Assembly (NCBI RefSeq): GCF_003172895.1
Contig: NZ_QGKL01000018.1
Coordinates: 1-35,972 of the forward strand
Length of the DNA stretch: 35,972 nucleotides
DNA from: Leucothrix arctica
Lineage (GTDB): Bacteria > Pseudomonadota > Gammaproteobacteria > Thiotrichales > Thiotrichaceae
Direction of reading: 5' to 3'
The position numbers were made by a program, and so were the translations under genes. How positions within the stretch are numbered: position 1 is the stretch's first letter; each line of letters opens with the position of its first letter. Positions 16,201-24,974 of this stretch are shown piece after piece. The notes below the pieces were generated by a model that saw only the letters and a program-made list of their open reading frames with translations, made no database searches and was not told the origin of the DNA.

Positions 16201-16648
16201 TGTAAAGTGCCCCATCATCATGGTCTCAGCCGATGCCCATGAAACCCCCGAATATGATTATTCTGACACTGAGGATAAAGAACGTAAAGAGCGCCTACAC
16301 GACGACTATCTGATTAAACCAATCAGTGACAATGTGCTGCTAGATAAGGTTGCGCATGCATTAGATATAGAGTGGCGTTATGAGTCAGGTATCCCCAATC
16401 TTGACTTAGAGCATGCCATAGAAATACCAACAGACAATGAAATAGATTTACTTAGCAATGTTGAAAAAGCCTATTGCTATGAGTTAATTTCAGTGGCTTC
16501 ACTTGGCTATATCGAAGGGATTAATAACATCTTGCTGCGTATGGAGACTGCTAATAATAACCCTGAATTCATTAAAGCCGTCCGCACTCACGTTCAAAAT
16601 TGTCAGTTTTCAGAAATCACATCACTCAGCAAAAAGGCCCTAATCTAA
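13238..16648 (+). CDS. NCS1-permease-fused hybrid histidine kinase
   Basis: 1136 residues. Residues 1-480 are an NCS1 (cytosine/purine permease, CodB-like) domain with about twelve helices; TLEDYALRFTAKSARKW at the start is the usual NCS1 entry. A Cys-rich module follows at about 493-537 (C493, C500xxC503, C515, C523xxC526-C527, C533, C537), then two more membrane helices (about 567-590 and 603-630). HisKA has ISHELRSPLN with phospho-acceptor H683. HATPase_c has NLLSNAVKY, DTGIGIAP and GVGLGLTI. A receiver domain ends the protein with VVDDDASHR and phospho-acceptor D969 in FLLDVSMPG. Fusion of a transporter to a kinase recalls CbrA. Placement opposite the urt-fmd operon suggests sensing of urea, amide or nitrogen status. 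The stop overlaps the next gene's ATG (TAATG). Confidence 0.92.
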   Translation: MSEQHVFKSRRKYNRWVANQTLEDYALRFTAKSARKWSGARVSNTALGAISFLALEAIGGAITLLYGFDNAVISIMVVSFIIFFTSLPISYYAARYGVDIDLLSRGASFGYIGSTITSLIYASFTFIFFALEAAIMSLALEMLFGIPLSIGYLISSLIAIPLATHGITFISRFQLWSQPLWVVLQLSPFIFILYHEWSAVDNWINYQGSVDNTANNGGFNILFFGAASGILFALIAQIGEQVDFLRFLPEKGTTNSRRWWLSLISAGPGWIVVGAIKILAGSFLAVLAINHGVSSDNAADPIHMYLVAFSFLTESPATALALAGIFVIVCQLKINVTNAYAGSIAWSNFFSRLTHSHPGRVVWLVFNVAIALLLMEIGIYDALENILGIYANVAVAWVGALVADLVINKPLGLSPKHIEFKRAHLYDINPVGVGAMLSASAVGILSYTGTFGELAQALATYLALITAFIVSPLIAWHTKGRYYIARTSNLKPCKTGILNCTVCQNDFEVEDMTSCPAYGGAICSLCCSLDSRCHDQCKDGARLNDQIHFAAKAFLPKDVALKVDQRLLQFGIILTLIASVVAAVFWMVYQQVPLNNTVDSDLISTLLTEAFVLLLIIIGVLVWLFVLATESRQFALEESQRQTQLLSKEVTAHDKTHGKLEEAKKVADAANRAKSRYLTGISHELRSPLNTILGYAQILEKDKQLQPEQRAKLSLIHHSGDHLADLIEGMLDISRIEAGRIELRRSQVPFKALVVDLVDMFRMKAEAKGVSFHYHVTTGIPNYVLGDEKRIRQILINLLSNAVKYTTEGSVTFTINYRNQVAEFLVTDTGIGIAPDDIDLIFEPFERIRKPGSLQVTGVGLGLTISKFFTEIMGGEITLESTLSKGSCFKLSLMLSHVAYPITPVTDAKQIESYNGSKKTIMVVDDDASHRGLISEILSPVGFVVLEATDGFTCLNDIAQAHIDLFLLDVSMPGMTGWQLVKMLRARDVKCPIIMVSADAHETPEYDYSDTEDKERKERLHDDYLIKPISDNVLLDKVAHALDIEWRYESGIPNLDLEHAIEIPTDNEIDLLSNVEKAYCYELISVASLGYIEGINNILLRMETANNNPEFIKAVRTHVQNCQFSEITSLSKKALI

Positions 16649-17556
16649 TGACACCCAAAGACTCCAAAGGCATTGTCCTGATCGCTGATGACTCCGCAGA
16701 AGCCTTAGGCATGCTCAATACCACCCTTGTTAGTTATGGCTACACCGTGTTTGTTGCGATGGATGGCGCGCAAGCGCTCGCTATTGCTAAACAAATGGTG
16801 CCTGACATGATTCTATTAGACATTATGATGCCGACAATGAATGGCATCGAAGCGTGTAAAGCGCTCAAGGCAGACAGTGAACTGAATCATATACCCGTTA
16901 TTTTTATGACAGGCTTATGTGACCAAGAACACATATTAGAAGGCTTAAGTGCTGGGGCTGTTGATTATATAAACAAGCCTGTGAATCTAGATGAACTGCT
17001 GGCACGAGTGAAAAATCACCTAAAAAATTCTCAGTCTACCCGCAGCGCTCAAAGTGCACTGAACGAATTGGGGCAATTAACATTCACTTGTGATGTAAAC
17101 GCCAAGCTAGTGTGGACGAGTATTAGCTCTAGAAAGCTTTTAACCAAAGCAGGTGTCGATGTAAACACCAACTTTGATGCTGTTGCCGCACAAATCAGTG
17201 AGTGGCTATCACGATCACCTGCCAAACATAGCAAACTATCGCTGAAAGGGGTCGCTACTCCACTACAGCTCAGTTTTCTAGGCAAACCAACCCCTCGGGA
17301 ATACTTACTTAGAATCACTGAAGATGATGAAATAGGCTCTCGCCGCTTGTTAAAAGATCGCTTCGCTTTGACTGAGCGAGAAGCTGAGGTGTTATTTTGG
17401 TTATCACGCGGTAAGACTAATCGAGAGATCGGACAGATCATCTCGACGAGTCCACGTACCGTAAATAAACACCTTGAAGCGGTGTTTAGAAAGCTTGATG
17501 TTGAAAACCGCAGTACGGCGACAGCAGTGTGTTTAAGTTTCTTGGGTAATTGGTAA
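16648..17556 (+). CDS. LuxR-type response regulator
   Basis: 302 residues from the ATG that overlaps the kinase stop, so translation is coupled; a longer frame opening 48 bases earlier would run into the kinase gene. The receiver domain (1-120) has DD at 14-15, phospho-acceptor D58 in MILLDIMMP, and K110 in INKPVNL. A linker of about 110 residues (TFTCDVNAKLVWTSISSRKLL...) has no family I can name. The GerE/LuxR helix-turn-helix is at the end: LTEREAEVLFWLSRGKTNREIG, then SPRTVNKHLEAVFRKL. It should bind DNA when phosphorylated by the kinase next door and most likely controls the divergent amide operon. Confidence 0.92.
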   Translation: MTPKDSKGIVLIADDSAEALGMLNTTLVSYGYTVFVAMDGAQALAIAKQMVPDMILLDIMMPTMNGIEACKALKADSELNHIPVIFMTGLCDQEHILEGLSAGAVDYINKPVNLDELLARVKNHLKNSQSTRSAQSALNELGQLTFTCDVNAKLVWTSISSRKLLTKAGVDVNTNFDAVAAQISEWLSRSPAKHSKLSLKGVATPLQLSFLGKPTPREYLLRITEDDEIGSRRLLKDRFALTEREAEVLFWLSRGKTNREIGQIISTSPRTVNKHLEAVFRKLDVENRSTATAVCLSFLGNW

Positions 17557-17580
17557 TTAAGCGGTGATAGGTTATTTTGC

Positions 17581-20382
17581 TTACACCTTCTCTACCGCTC
17601 CAAACCATTGCTCATCACTCACCGCTAAAGCCTCCAACGGAGACTCCATGACTGCGCGCCATACGCGCTCTGCATTGTCATTCACAAAGCTAGCGCTCAT
17701 ATCAAACGTTGAAGGGTTGGCCGTTAAATAACTCGTCAGCGCGTCATCCGCTTTGACTGTCGTTAACCACTGTGAGTATGGCTCCGTGGTTAGTGAATCA
17801 TCCAATGCGGAATACTGACTCATGCTCTTGTCACTGATATAAACATTTCCCATCAAGTTTAAAGTACCGTCTTGACGCCCCCCCAAACAACAACGTGCAA
17901 TGAACGCAGCAGTCGCGTTTAGCTGGACAAACTGCGTGCAGAAAGGCGATGGAAACGCACCTGCTTGTAGCGACAGGTTTTTAATTTTCTCATACACATC
18001 AGCTTCATTTGGCGACTCAATATCAATCACCGATGGGATACGATAGATCGAGTAATCAGCCAAACTATCGCCGATGATATTTTCAACGGTTATTTTCGTT
18101 AAACCATAACCACTCGTAACCTGTGGCTCAGTGATCAACGACTCTGGATGAGGTCCACCTTGATCTAAAAATACCGATGAAGTAGATACAAAGTGCAGCT
18201 GTGAATGAGCACAGTGACAGAAGTTAATAATGTTCTTAGCACCCTCCACCACTGTTTTTTCTAGGAACGATTGATCAAGGCTCAAGTTAACCAATGACGC
18301 GCTATGGATCACTGAGGATACGTTTTTTGCTAGCTGGACATAATCGTCTTCTAATAACTCCAACAGCTCCCCCCGAATATCACCACTAACCGCTTGCACA
18401 CGGCTAGGATTAATACCCGCTGCAGTCACTATGTCCGCTAAACGCTGCACTGCCGTTTTCTCATTGGGTCTGATTAGGCAGTAAATCACCTGATCATCAC
18501 GACAGTACTCGGTTAACTGCTTTAAAATCGCCTTACCCAGAAAGCCCGTCGCACCGGTCAGCAAAACACCCGGAGCAGTTTTTATATGCTGTGATTGCTC
18601 ACTCTTAAAAGACTCTTTATGCGTTAACTTTTCAAACAACTGTTGAATGCTAATACTGGGCAAGTCAGAAAAGTCTAACTCACTCGGCCAATGCTTATTG
18701 AAGTCGCCTAACAACGCCACCATGTCTAATGAATCACAGCCGTGATCAACCAACGATAACTCAGGGTCTACCGCATCTGCTTCAAACTTAAGTTGGTTAG
18801 CGATAACCTGTATATAGCGCTGCCAAGGCGTTAAGTCTGCCTCTTCCGAGTCGCTCGCAATATCGATACTCGGCACTGGTAGCACTTTGTAATCGTATTT
18901 CCCCGATGCAGGATTTACTGGCATTTTTTCTAAGTGATAAAGCACTTCAGGAATACAGTAACTAGGCAGCTCTGCTCTAAGTGCATTACGAAAATCTAAC
19001 GGCATACGAGACACATCTGACGACAAACTTAGAGTCTCTATATTCGCCTTTAACTGCTCCTCAGAAGCCGTGTAATAAAACACCAAGGTCGCACGCCCTG
19101 AGATATCCATAATCCACGGCACCGCATGCGCAAACTGCATCGACTGCGACATGCTATGAATCAACTCATCAGTTTGAATACTGTAGCCATTGAGCTTGAG
19201 CATGTGCGCGATTCTACCCAATACATGTAGCTTGCCATCGGCTGTAATTTTACCCAAATCACCTGACTTATAAACACGCTTTTTTTCGCCCTTAATCATC
19301 AACTCAAAGAAGCGTTTTGCAGTCTCATTGGGCCGGTTGATATAGCCCTCACCGAGCATGTTCTCGCCAACTAAATAGATCTCGCCTTCTTCACCCTGTG
19401 CAACCGGTTGCTGGTCATCATCTAACAACCAAGCCTCTAGCTCAAGCATCGGCACACCCACTGCGCTGCTGACCTTGCCATCACTAACCTCTAGCTGAGT
19501 AATGTCATTCACTGAGATATCGTGCGCCTCACAAATACTATAAAGACTCCAAATCTGTGAATGAGGAAAGTGCAGCTTTAGTTTCTGTAAACAACTGCTG
19601 GTAACCACTTCGCCATTTAAGAAAATTCGTTTTAGATTTTCACAGAATAAAGTCTGACCTTGGGTACTCGCATCCATCGCGCGCTCAATAAATGAAGGCG
19701 TAAATAACACTTCATCAATCTGATGTTTCTCTAAAAACTTGGTGAGTTTTCTCAGTGTCATCAGCTCATCAACATGCGGGAAGAAAGTACAGCCGCCCAT
19801 AGTTAATGGACGTAGTAATTCCCAAATAGCAAAGATATAAATACACACGTTTTCACGCGGTTGTGCGCCCACTTCTTTGATTCGCCACTCATAGGAATAT
19901 TCAGCAGAGCTTTGACTCACAGGAATGCATTTTGGCTTACCCGTGGTACCTGAAGTACTCACAATATAAATAGCAGAACGCGGGTCAATCTCAACAGGCG
20001 TCACTTCACCTTGTTGCGCCAGCGCTTTCTCTATCACTGCATTCCCATCTAAGCACTTGATGCCTGAACCATACTGCTTGCCATCGTTCAAAATCAGTTT
20101 CAGATCCAACTCTTCAATGATGTTATCAACCACTGACGCTGGCAGTGCAGGATCAATTGGCACAACCGGACAACCACTCATGACCACAGCCGTTGAGAGC
20201 AAACCCATCATGGCACTTGGCGGACTAATCACTGCAACAGGTATACCCACTTGAGACAGCGTTTGAATGTAGGCTGCAACATGCAAAATATCAGCATAGG
20301 TAAAGCTAGAGGTACTATCTACAATAGCTTGTTTATTTTTATTATCGTTGGCACAGCGGCGCAGTAATGAAGGGATATCCAT
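17581..20382 (-). CDS. Adenylation-carrier-reductase enzyme (NRPS-like carboxylate reductase)
   Basis: 933 residues. The adenylation domain (1-500) has A3 STSGTTGKPK (142-151), A7 YKSGDLG (371-377), A8 HVLGRIAHMLKLNGY (386-400) and the A10 Lys in PASGKYDYK (K495). A5 reads YSICEA instead of the usual YGxTE. The carrier domain has HGCDSLD with the phosphopantetheine Ser at 551. The C-terminal reductase has TGATGFLG (609-616), the Ser of STSSVF (733-738) and YGLTK (759-763), the SDR-type catalytic set. It should activate a carboxylate with ATP, load it on the carrier and release it reductively with NAD(P)H as an aldehyde or alcohol. There is no condensation domain, so it acts on one building block. 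The substrate is unknown. A partner phosphopantetheinyl transferase must lie elsewhere. Confidence 0.88.
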   Translation of the reverse strand: MDIPSLLRRCANDNKNKQAIVDSTSSFTYADILHVAAYIQTLSQVGIPVAVISPPSAMMGLLSTAVVMSGCPVVPIDPALPASVVDNIIEELDLKLILNDGKQYGSGIKCLDGNAVIEKALAQQGEVTPVEIDPRSAIYIVSTSGTTGKPKCIPVSQSSAEYSYEWRIKEVGAQPRENVCIYIFAIWELLRPLTMGGCTFFPHVDELMTLRKLTKFLEKHQIDEVLFTPSFIERAMDASTQGQTLFCENLKRIFLNGEVVTSSCLQKLKLHFPHSQIWSLYSICEAHDISVNDITQLEVSDGKVSSAVGVPMLELEAWLLDDDQQPVAQGEEGEIYLVGENMLGEGYINRPNETAKRFFELMIKGEKKRVYKSGDLGKITADGKLHVLGRIAHMLKLNGYSIQTDELIHSMSQSMQFAHAVPWIMDISGRATLVFYYTASEEQLKANIETLSLSSDVSRMPLDFRNALRAELPSYCIPEVLYHLEKMPVNPASGKYDYKVLPVPSIDIASDSEEADLTPWQRYIQVIANQLKFEADAVDPELSLVDHGCDSLDMVALLGDFNKHWPSELDFSDLPSISIQQLFEKLTHKESFKSEQSQHIKTAPGVLLTGATGFLGKAILKQLTEYCRDDQVIYCLIRPNEKTAVQRLADIVTAAGINPSRVQAVSGDIRGELLELLEDDYVQLAKNVSSVIHSASLVNLSLDQSFLEKTVVEGAKNIINFCHCAHSQLHFVSTSSVFLDQGGPHPESLITEPQVTSGYGLTKITVENIIGDSLADYSIYRIPSVIDIESPNEADVYEKIKNLSLQAGAFPSPFCTQFVQLNATAAFIARCCLGGRQDGTLNLMGNVYISDKSMSQYSALDDSLTTEPYSQWLTTVKADDALTSYLTANPSTFDMSASFVNDNAERVWRAVMESPLEALAVSDEQWFGAVEKV

Positions 20383-20598
20383 TTCGGAAATGTCCTAAGT
20401 AATATAAGTGTGTAAGGTAATAAACAGCAGGTTTGACTAACAACAGCACTTTAAAGTAGCTCATTATTTAATCATATATCGTTAGCCCGCTGGCTATTAT
20501 GCACTAACTTAATCGGTTTCAAAACATTCTGTACCAGTAAAGACGAGGCGCGTGCATCTGGTAATTAGACACACGACACCCAGAGAGCTGCTTTAAAA
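20383..20598. other. Intergenic stretch without a gene
   Basis: AT-rich spacer upstream of the reductase gene, after the stop of the DUF4153-like gene. It should hold the promoter of the reductase gene; I see only a weak AGCC-CGCT-GGCT hairpin near 20484-20495 and no convincing -35/-10 pair. Confidence 0.3.
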
Positions 20599-22029
20599 CT
20601 AAGGACAAGCAGATAACAAGCTCACGTTACTTTCATACCAAGCACGACCACAGTGTTTACGCTCTTGGTTATAGATCCAACTCGTCCAGTTTTGTACTTC
20701 TGTCGCACTTAGACGACCTGCTAAATTATCATCGCTAACAAGACTTTTAACATCACCCACAATATCAGCAGACATTTGCCTTAATTCATACAAACCCACT
20801 CGACTGTCACTTAGCTGCGACAACGCCACATTACTATTAAAGATAATGCGCTCTACGGGTGTTACGGTCGCAACGCTATAACTCCAAAGTGCTGCAAAAG
20901 CGATAAATTTAAATACATCTTTGCGAGTTTTGGAAAAGCTTGCGGCGAGTAGATAAATGAAGACCAACAATGCGAATAATGAGGTGTAGCTCGCAAAGTA
21001 CTTTTCGTAGCTAAAGCCATACCAGTAAACATAAAGCCCCATTCGCCATGCAGCTGATAGCAACAATAAACCAGAGGCGACGATAAACACACGCAAAATG
21101 ACCTGAGCTGCTGCACCGGTGTTTTTATAAACGGCGAAGAACAAACCTGTATTTAAAATAGTAAGGAAAAACAACTGCCAAAAGCCTGACTTGACGATTT
21201 TTTCAGTAGCAGTGAAATTTTCAGGCAAGCTACCGATCAGCAAGTAATCCAACTGTAACCATAAAAACAGACAGTAAATTACCAGCACACCACCCATCAC
21301 GATGCCAACCACCACGTCATCGAGCGAAATCACGACCTTTTCTTCGGTGAATTCAAACTTTGTTTTCCATGCGTATAAACCAGCAAATAGCAGTACACAC
21401 ATAATGAAAATACACAGTACTTTGGCGATCATTGTTAAGTTTAACGCGCCAAAGAAGTTGGTAAATGCATTGACCGTTAACTCTGCAAAGTTATCATCCG
21501 CTGAGCCAAGCAGTATCAACACCAACAAGGCCAATGGTGCTAGTAGTCCCAAGCCAGTGAATATTCGTTTGTTTAAATTATGGTCTTGTTGAAAGGCAAC
21601 GAACGCGACTCGTCCTCGGCAAAAGTGAAATGCTGCACTTATGTGACGCATTGGCGTAAGACAGCGTTTTAGCAAAGCCCTTACAAGCTGCAAGCCCCAA
21701 AAGCTCTGCTGAGCATTGATCAGCTGGCTATACGCGTAAAAGGTTCCCGCTGAAATAGGCAATACAACACATGAAATGACTTTTAACCATGGGTTTTCAA
21801 ACAATGAAAAGCTCAACGCCATTAACGCTAAAGGAACTAGCCACACCCAGTCCTTTTTCCAACTGAGTGATGGATTATTTACCCAAAGCAACGCGCCAAA
21901 GCCAACCCAAAAAGCGGTGGTGTTGAAACCTAGAGCGAAAACCCCTTCTGACCAAAAACCCCAGTGGCCAAGCACTGCAAATACGGCGAGTGTTGTGACA
22001 CTCAGCACCGTTTGATTATTAAAAGTCAT
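20599..22029 (-). CDS. DUF4153/DUF4173-like multispanning membrane protein
   Basis: About 476 residues with some twelve hydrophobic helices. A conserved-looking centre, LDYLLIGSLPENFTATEKIVKSGFWQL then FLTILNTGLF, and the later RMGLYVYWYGFSYEKYFASY fit the DUF4153/DUF4173 membrane family. The C-terminal part (SNVALSQLSDSRVGLYELRQMSADI, then AGRLSATEVQNWTSW) is soluble and probably external. No function is known for the family. The ATG at 22027-22029 is chosen over the adjacent upstream GTG. It is separated from the reductase gene by 216 bases, so a shared job cannot be claimed. Confidence 0.7.
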   Translation of the reverse strand: MTFNNQTVLSVTTLAVFAVLGHWGFWSEGVFALGFNTTAFWVGFGALLWVNNPSLSWKKDWVWLVPLALMALSFSLFENPWLKVISCVVLPISAGTFYAYSQLINAQQSFWGLQLVRALLKRCLTPMRHISAAFHFCRGRVAFVAFQQDHNLNKRIFTGLGLLAPLALLVLILLGSADDNFAELTVNAFTNFFGALNLTMIAKVLCIFIMCVLLFAGLYAWKTKFEFTEEKVVISLDDVVVGIVMGGVLVIYCLFLWLQLDYLLIGSLPENFTATEKIVKSGFWQLFFLTILNTGLFFAVYKNTGAAAQVILRVFIVASGLLLLSAAWRMGLYVYWYGFSYEKYFASYTSLFALLVFIYLLAASFSKTRKDVFKFIAFAALWSYSVATVTPVERIIFNSNVALSQLSDSRVGLYELRQMSADIVGDVKSLVSDDNLAGRLSATEVQNWTSWIYNQERKHCGRAWYESNVSLLSACP

Positions 22030-22141
22030 CACTTGTACCCTGATATTTTTTAGGAGTGGTCAGGATAGTTTTTAGGTGTGCACGTGCTGTGGCTAGGTTG
22101 TGGGGATTGTTTGTGTTTTTTGTGCAGTTTATCTAAAAAAA

Positions 22142-22200
22142 CATTCTAGAATGATAAAATAAGAGGTTTGGAAAACCGAAGGTGCTACTCTGAAAACCTC
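22142..22200. promoter_or_regulatory. Palindrome and dyad upstream of a small membrane protein gene
   Basis: CATTCTAGAATG (22142-22153) is a perfect 12-base palindrome. Just after it GAGGTTT (22163-22169) and AAACCTC (22194-22200) form a dyad ending 20 bases before the ATG at 22220. They may be an operator and a leader hairpin; nothing proves either. Confidence 0.3.
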
Positions 22201-22219
22201 AACCAATACCGAGATTAGT

Positions 22220-22756
22220 ATGTCTAATAATAACATTGAAGAGCAGCCGAAAGAACCCACAGAGCCACCTAGAAAAATCTTAAATCGGTTTAGGCAAAGC
22301 ACTGTTATTATTGCTTTAATCGGTGTGGCGATTGCTGGAATTATAATTGATGTACTCAGTTTTAACGGTCTACAGGGAACAGCTATTCTCTATATTGGTT
22401 TACCGCTAATTCTCTGCTTTTGCTTTTTAAATACAGCACCCAGTAAGACAAGTACTGGCGCGATATTAAAAGGACTGACGATCTTCTTATTACTCACCGC
22501 GCCATTTCTACAAGAAGGGTTTATCTGCATCATTATGGCCGCCCCTTTGTTCTATATTATTGGTGGTATTGTTGGCCTCACTTTTGAACACGATCATACA
22601 GTGTGCGTTGAACATCAACTTCAACAGCCATTAGTGCTGGGGAGTGACGTATCGACCTTTTTGCAAATATTCCCGTTTCCAACTAACAGCGGATTCAATT
22701 CACATATGCAACACTCCCTTGGGAAAAATCACAAATCAAGTGCAACTCTTTGCTAA
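22220..22756 (+). pseudogene. Small membrane protein, 3' end replaced by an IS30 remnant
   Basis: The first about 165 residues look like a real protein: a basic, Pro-rich N-terminus (EEQPKEPTEPPRKILNRFRQS), then four hydrophobic helices (about 30-48, 52-68, 82-98 and 101-120) and an acidic His-containing loop (TFEHDHTV). I know no family for it. The last residues, after about position 170, are read from insertion-sequence DNA: at about 22730 the sequence turns into an IS30-type end (CAAGTGCAAC...). The natural C-terminus is therefore lost and the gene is probably inactive or altered. Confidence 0.5.
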
Positions 22757-23034
22757 AATCCAACAATACAAAGAGGACTTTCTTATGGGGAATTGTTACA
22801 AACACCTTTCTGTGAAAAACCGAAAGAGATTTATGAGTTGCTAATTAAAGGGTTATGCGATGCAGTAATATGGTAGCTAAGCAGCGAAAACGCATGATCA
22901 CCACTCGCTCCAAAGACATTGATGGCCGTAAAGGGTACGGTCACTGGGAAGGAGACTTAGTGTTATTTAGACAAACAAAAACTAACTTATCAGTTTACCG
23001 CCTTCCAAGGACCAGCCTGAAATCCAAGTTATAA
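22730..23034 (+). mobile_element. IS30-family remnant, frameshifted and internally deleted
   Basis: A terminal-repeat-like AATCAAGTGCAACTC lies near 22734. The N-terminal transposase piece MGNCYKHLSVKNRKR starts at 22785. It continues in another frame as EIYELLIKGLCDAVI, the expected HTH region. After a deletion, 22870-23034 encode QRKRMITTRSKDIDGRKGYG and then HWEGDLVLFRQTKTNL, the classic IS30 GHWEGD segment with the first catalytic Asp. The remaining catalytic core is missing. The element is dead, and it interrupts the small membrane protein gene. Confidence 0.75.
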
Positions 23035-23047
23035 CGATAGAGTCAAT

Positions 23048-23078
23048 GAAAAAAGCCAGTTCAATTAGTGAACTGGCT
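23048..23078 (-). terminator. Rho-independent terminator of the ddd operon
   Basis: AGCCAGTTCA (23054-23063), loop ATTAG, TGAACTGGCT (23069-23078): a perfect 10-base stem. On the minus strand it is followed by TTTTTTC, 50 bases after the dddT stop. It is a textbook terminator for the dddCADT transcript. Confidence 0.9.
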
Positions 23079-23127
23079 ACATTGACCATCGACCTGTTTA
23101 GGTCATAACACATAAATATAACAATAT

Positions 23128-24786
23128 TTAATCCACTGTGTCAGGAGTTGTTCTCATATTCTCTTTACCACGTAAGCCATCTCTGCAAATAGCTTTAACC
23201 AATGATATGCACATAAGCACCATCACAAGAGAGAACGGTAACGCGCCAATGACCATAGCAGTTTTAATGGCTTGTAAACCACCCACTAGCAACAGCGCAG
23301 CAACAACTAAACCTAGTGCAACGCCCCAAAAAATTATATGTAAACGCGCTTTCGGCCCTTCATCACCCGCAGCATTAATAGTATTTATCACCAATATAGC
23401 CGAATCTGCAGTTGTAACTAAGTATGTTATTAACAATACAACAATCATTACAGTCATCAGCCAAGAAAAAGTACTAGAAATGGGCTCAACCATATAATTA
23501 ACCATCGCAAAGATTTTATCGCCATCTGTTACCTTAGCAATCACACCGTTTGCCATACCATTTAATTCTAAATCAATAGCTGTACCACCTGCCCATGTAA
23601 ACCAAACAAAACACATGATGGAAGGAATAATCATTGCACCTAACACGAACTCTCTAACTGAGCGTCCTTTAGAAATTCTCGCTAGGAAAAGACCTACGAA
23701 TGGAGCAAAAGCGACCCACCAAGCCCAATAGAACACAGACCAAGAACCTTGCCAACCAGCAAGTTTATCACCGACTTCAGTACCGTCTTTACCCCAGACA
23801 CCAAACAATAAATCAGGTAAAGCAACAGCATAGTCTATCAAACCATAGAACATCGCAGTTAAACCGAACCAAGTCGCACCAAAAATAATGAAGAAGCCTA
23901 ATAATAAAATACTAAGTACCATATTGATGTTAGATAACCACTTAATGCCTTTACCCACACCAGAAAGCGCAGATAGAGTAGAGGCACCCATAATTACCAC
24001 AATGGCAAACATAATGGCAGCAGATGAGGCTGTGCCAGCATCGTTTAATAACCAGTCACCAACACCGATTCTATGAACACCTGCCACAAACTGTTCAACA
24101 CCGAAGCCTAAAGTCTGTGCTACCCCTAAAATAGTCGCGACAACCGCGACAATATCAATAATGTGACCAAGAGTCCCCGAGAGTGATTTTCCGAATAAAG
24201 GTGTGAGTGCAGAACGGATGGTAAGCGGCAGATTTCGTCTGTAAGAAAAGAAGGCTAATGACAAACCAACAATCGCGTAACATGCCCATGCACTAAAGCC
24301 CCAATGCAGGAATGACCACTTATAGGCATTACGAATATTTTCTTGAGTAGCACCCGCTACCAACCCTTGAATAACCTCTGGATTATTATTCCAGTGATAC
24401 ATAGGTTCAGCCACGGACCATGTCAACATTCCCACACCAATGCCCGCGCCGAACATCATAGAAAACCAAGAGAAACTGGAAAACTCGGGTTTATCGGAGT
24501 CTAGGCCTAGTTTCAGCCTACCTGCAGGTGGCCAAGCAGCCAGTACAACACATACGAGAACGAACAGGGCAACGACCCAGATATACCAAGTCGCGAAATT
24601 CGATAAGATAAATGAGTTGATTGTTTTTAGAATACTTCCCGACCCTTCAGGGAAAGCTAAAGCCCAAAGAATAAGGGCTGTGATGATAAACTTTGCTGGT
24701 AATGTAACGCTACGAATGAATCCACTATAAAAGCCACTATTAGCCGTACCAATCGGCAGATCCGTGATAGGTTCCTTGATCTCCAT
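23128..24786 (-). CDS. dddT: BCCT-family DMSP/betaine transporter DddT
   Basis: 552 residues with about twelve helices of the betaine-carnitine-choline transporter family. MMFGAGIGVGMLTWSVAEPMYHW (about 110-132) and the aromatic signature WSVFYWAWWVAFAPFVGLFLARISKGRSVREF are unmistakable; the Trp box binds the quaternary or tertiary onium group of the substrate. GIGVG, with Gly rather than Asp at the cation position, is usual for Na+ or H+-coupled members. Next to dddD it is almost certainly the DMSP importer; glycine betaine may also be carried. AGAGGAG precedes the ATG. It is the last gene of the operon, 192 bases after dddD, a gap that could hold a second promoter. Confidence 0.93.
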   Translation of the reverse strand: MEIKEPITDLPIGTANSGFYSGFIRSVTLPAKFIITALILWALAFPEGSGSILKTINSFILSNFATWYIWVVALFVLVCVVLAAWPPAGRLKLGLDSDKPEFSSFSWFSMMFGAGIGVGMLTWSVAEPMYHWNNNPEVIQGLVAGATQENIRNAYKWSFLHWGFSAWACYAIVGLSLAFFSYRRNLPLTIRSALTPLFGKSLSGTLGHIIDIVAVVATILGVAQTLGFGVEQFVAGVHRIGVGDWLLNDAGTASSAAIMFAIVVIMGASTLSALSGVGKGIKWLSNINMVLSILLLGFFIIFGATWFGLTAMFYGLIDYAVALPDLLFGVWGKDGTEVGDKLAGWQGSWSVFYWAWWVAFAPFVGLFLARISKGRSVREFVLGAMIIPSIMCFVWFTWAGGTAIDLELNGMANGVIAKVTDGDKIFAMVNYMVEPISSTFSWLMTVMIVVLLITYLVTTADSAILVINTINAAGDEGPKARLHIIFWGVALGLVVAALLLVGGLQAIKTAMVIGALPFSLVMVLMCISLVKAICRDGLRGKENMRTTPDTVD

Positions 24787-24957
24787 TTTAAACTCCTCTG
24801 TATTATTAAAAGTAAGCTTTCATATTTCGAGTTAAAACATGTAAAAAGTCTTAACCAACAAACGTAATAAATAGAAAACCTACGTCACTCTTAAATATAA
24901 ATTGTCCTCTTGTCTTATGACTGAACCTTGTATGCACTTATAAAATAAGTTCATTCA

Positions 24958-24974
24958 AACCACCCATAGTGGTT
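24958..24974 (-). promoter_or_regulatory. Short hairpin just after dddD
   Basis: AACCAC (24958-24963) and GTGGTT (24969-24974) pair perfectly around a 5-base loop, five bases beyond the dddD stop. No T-run follows. It may protect the dddCAD mRNA end or weaken readthrough into dddT. Confidence 0.35.
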
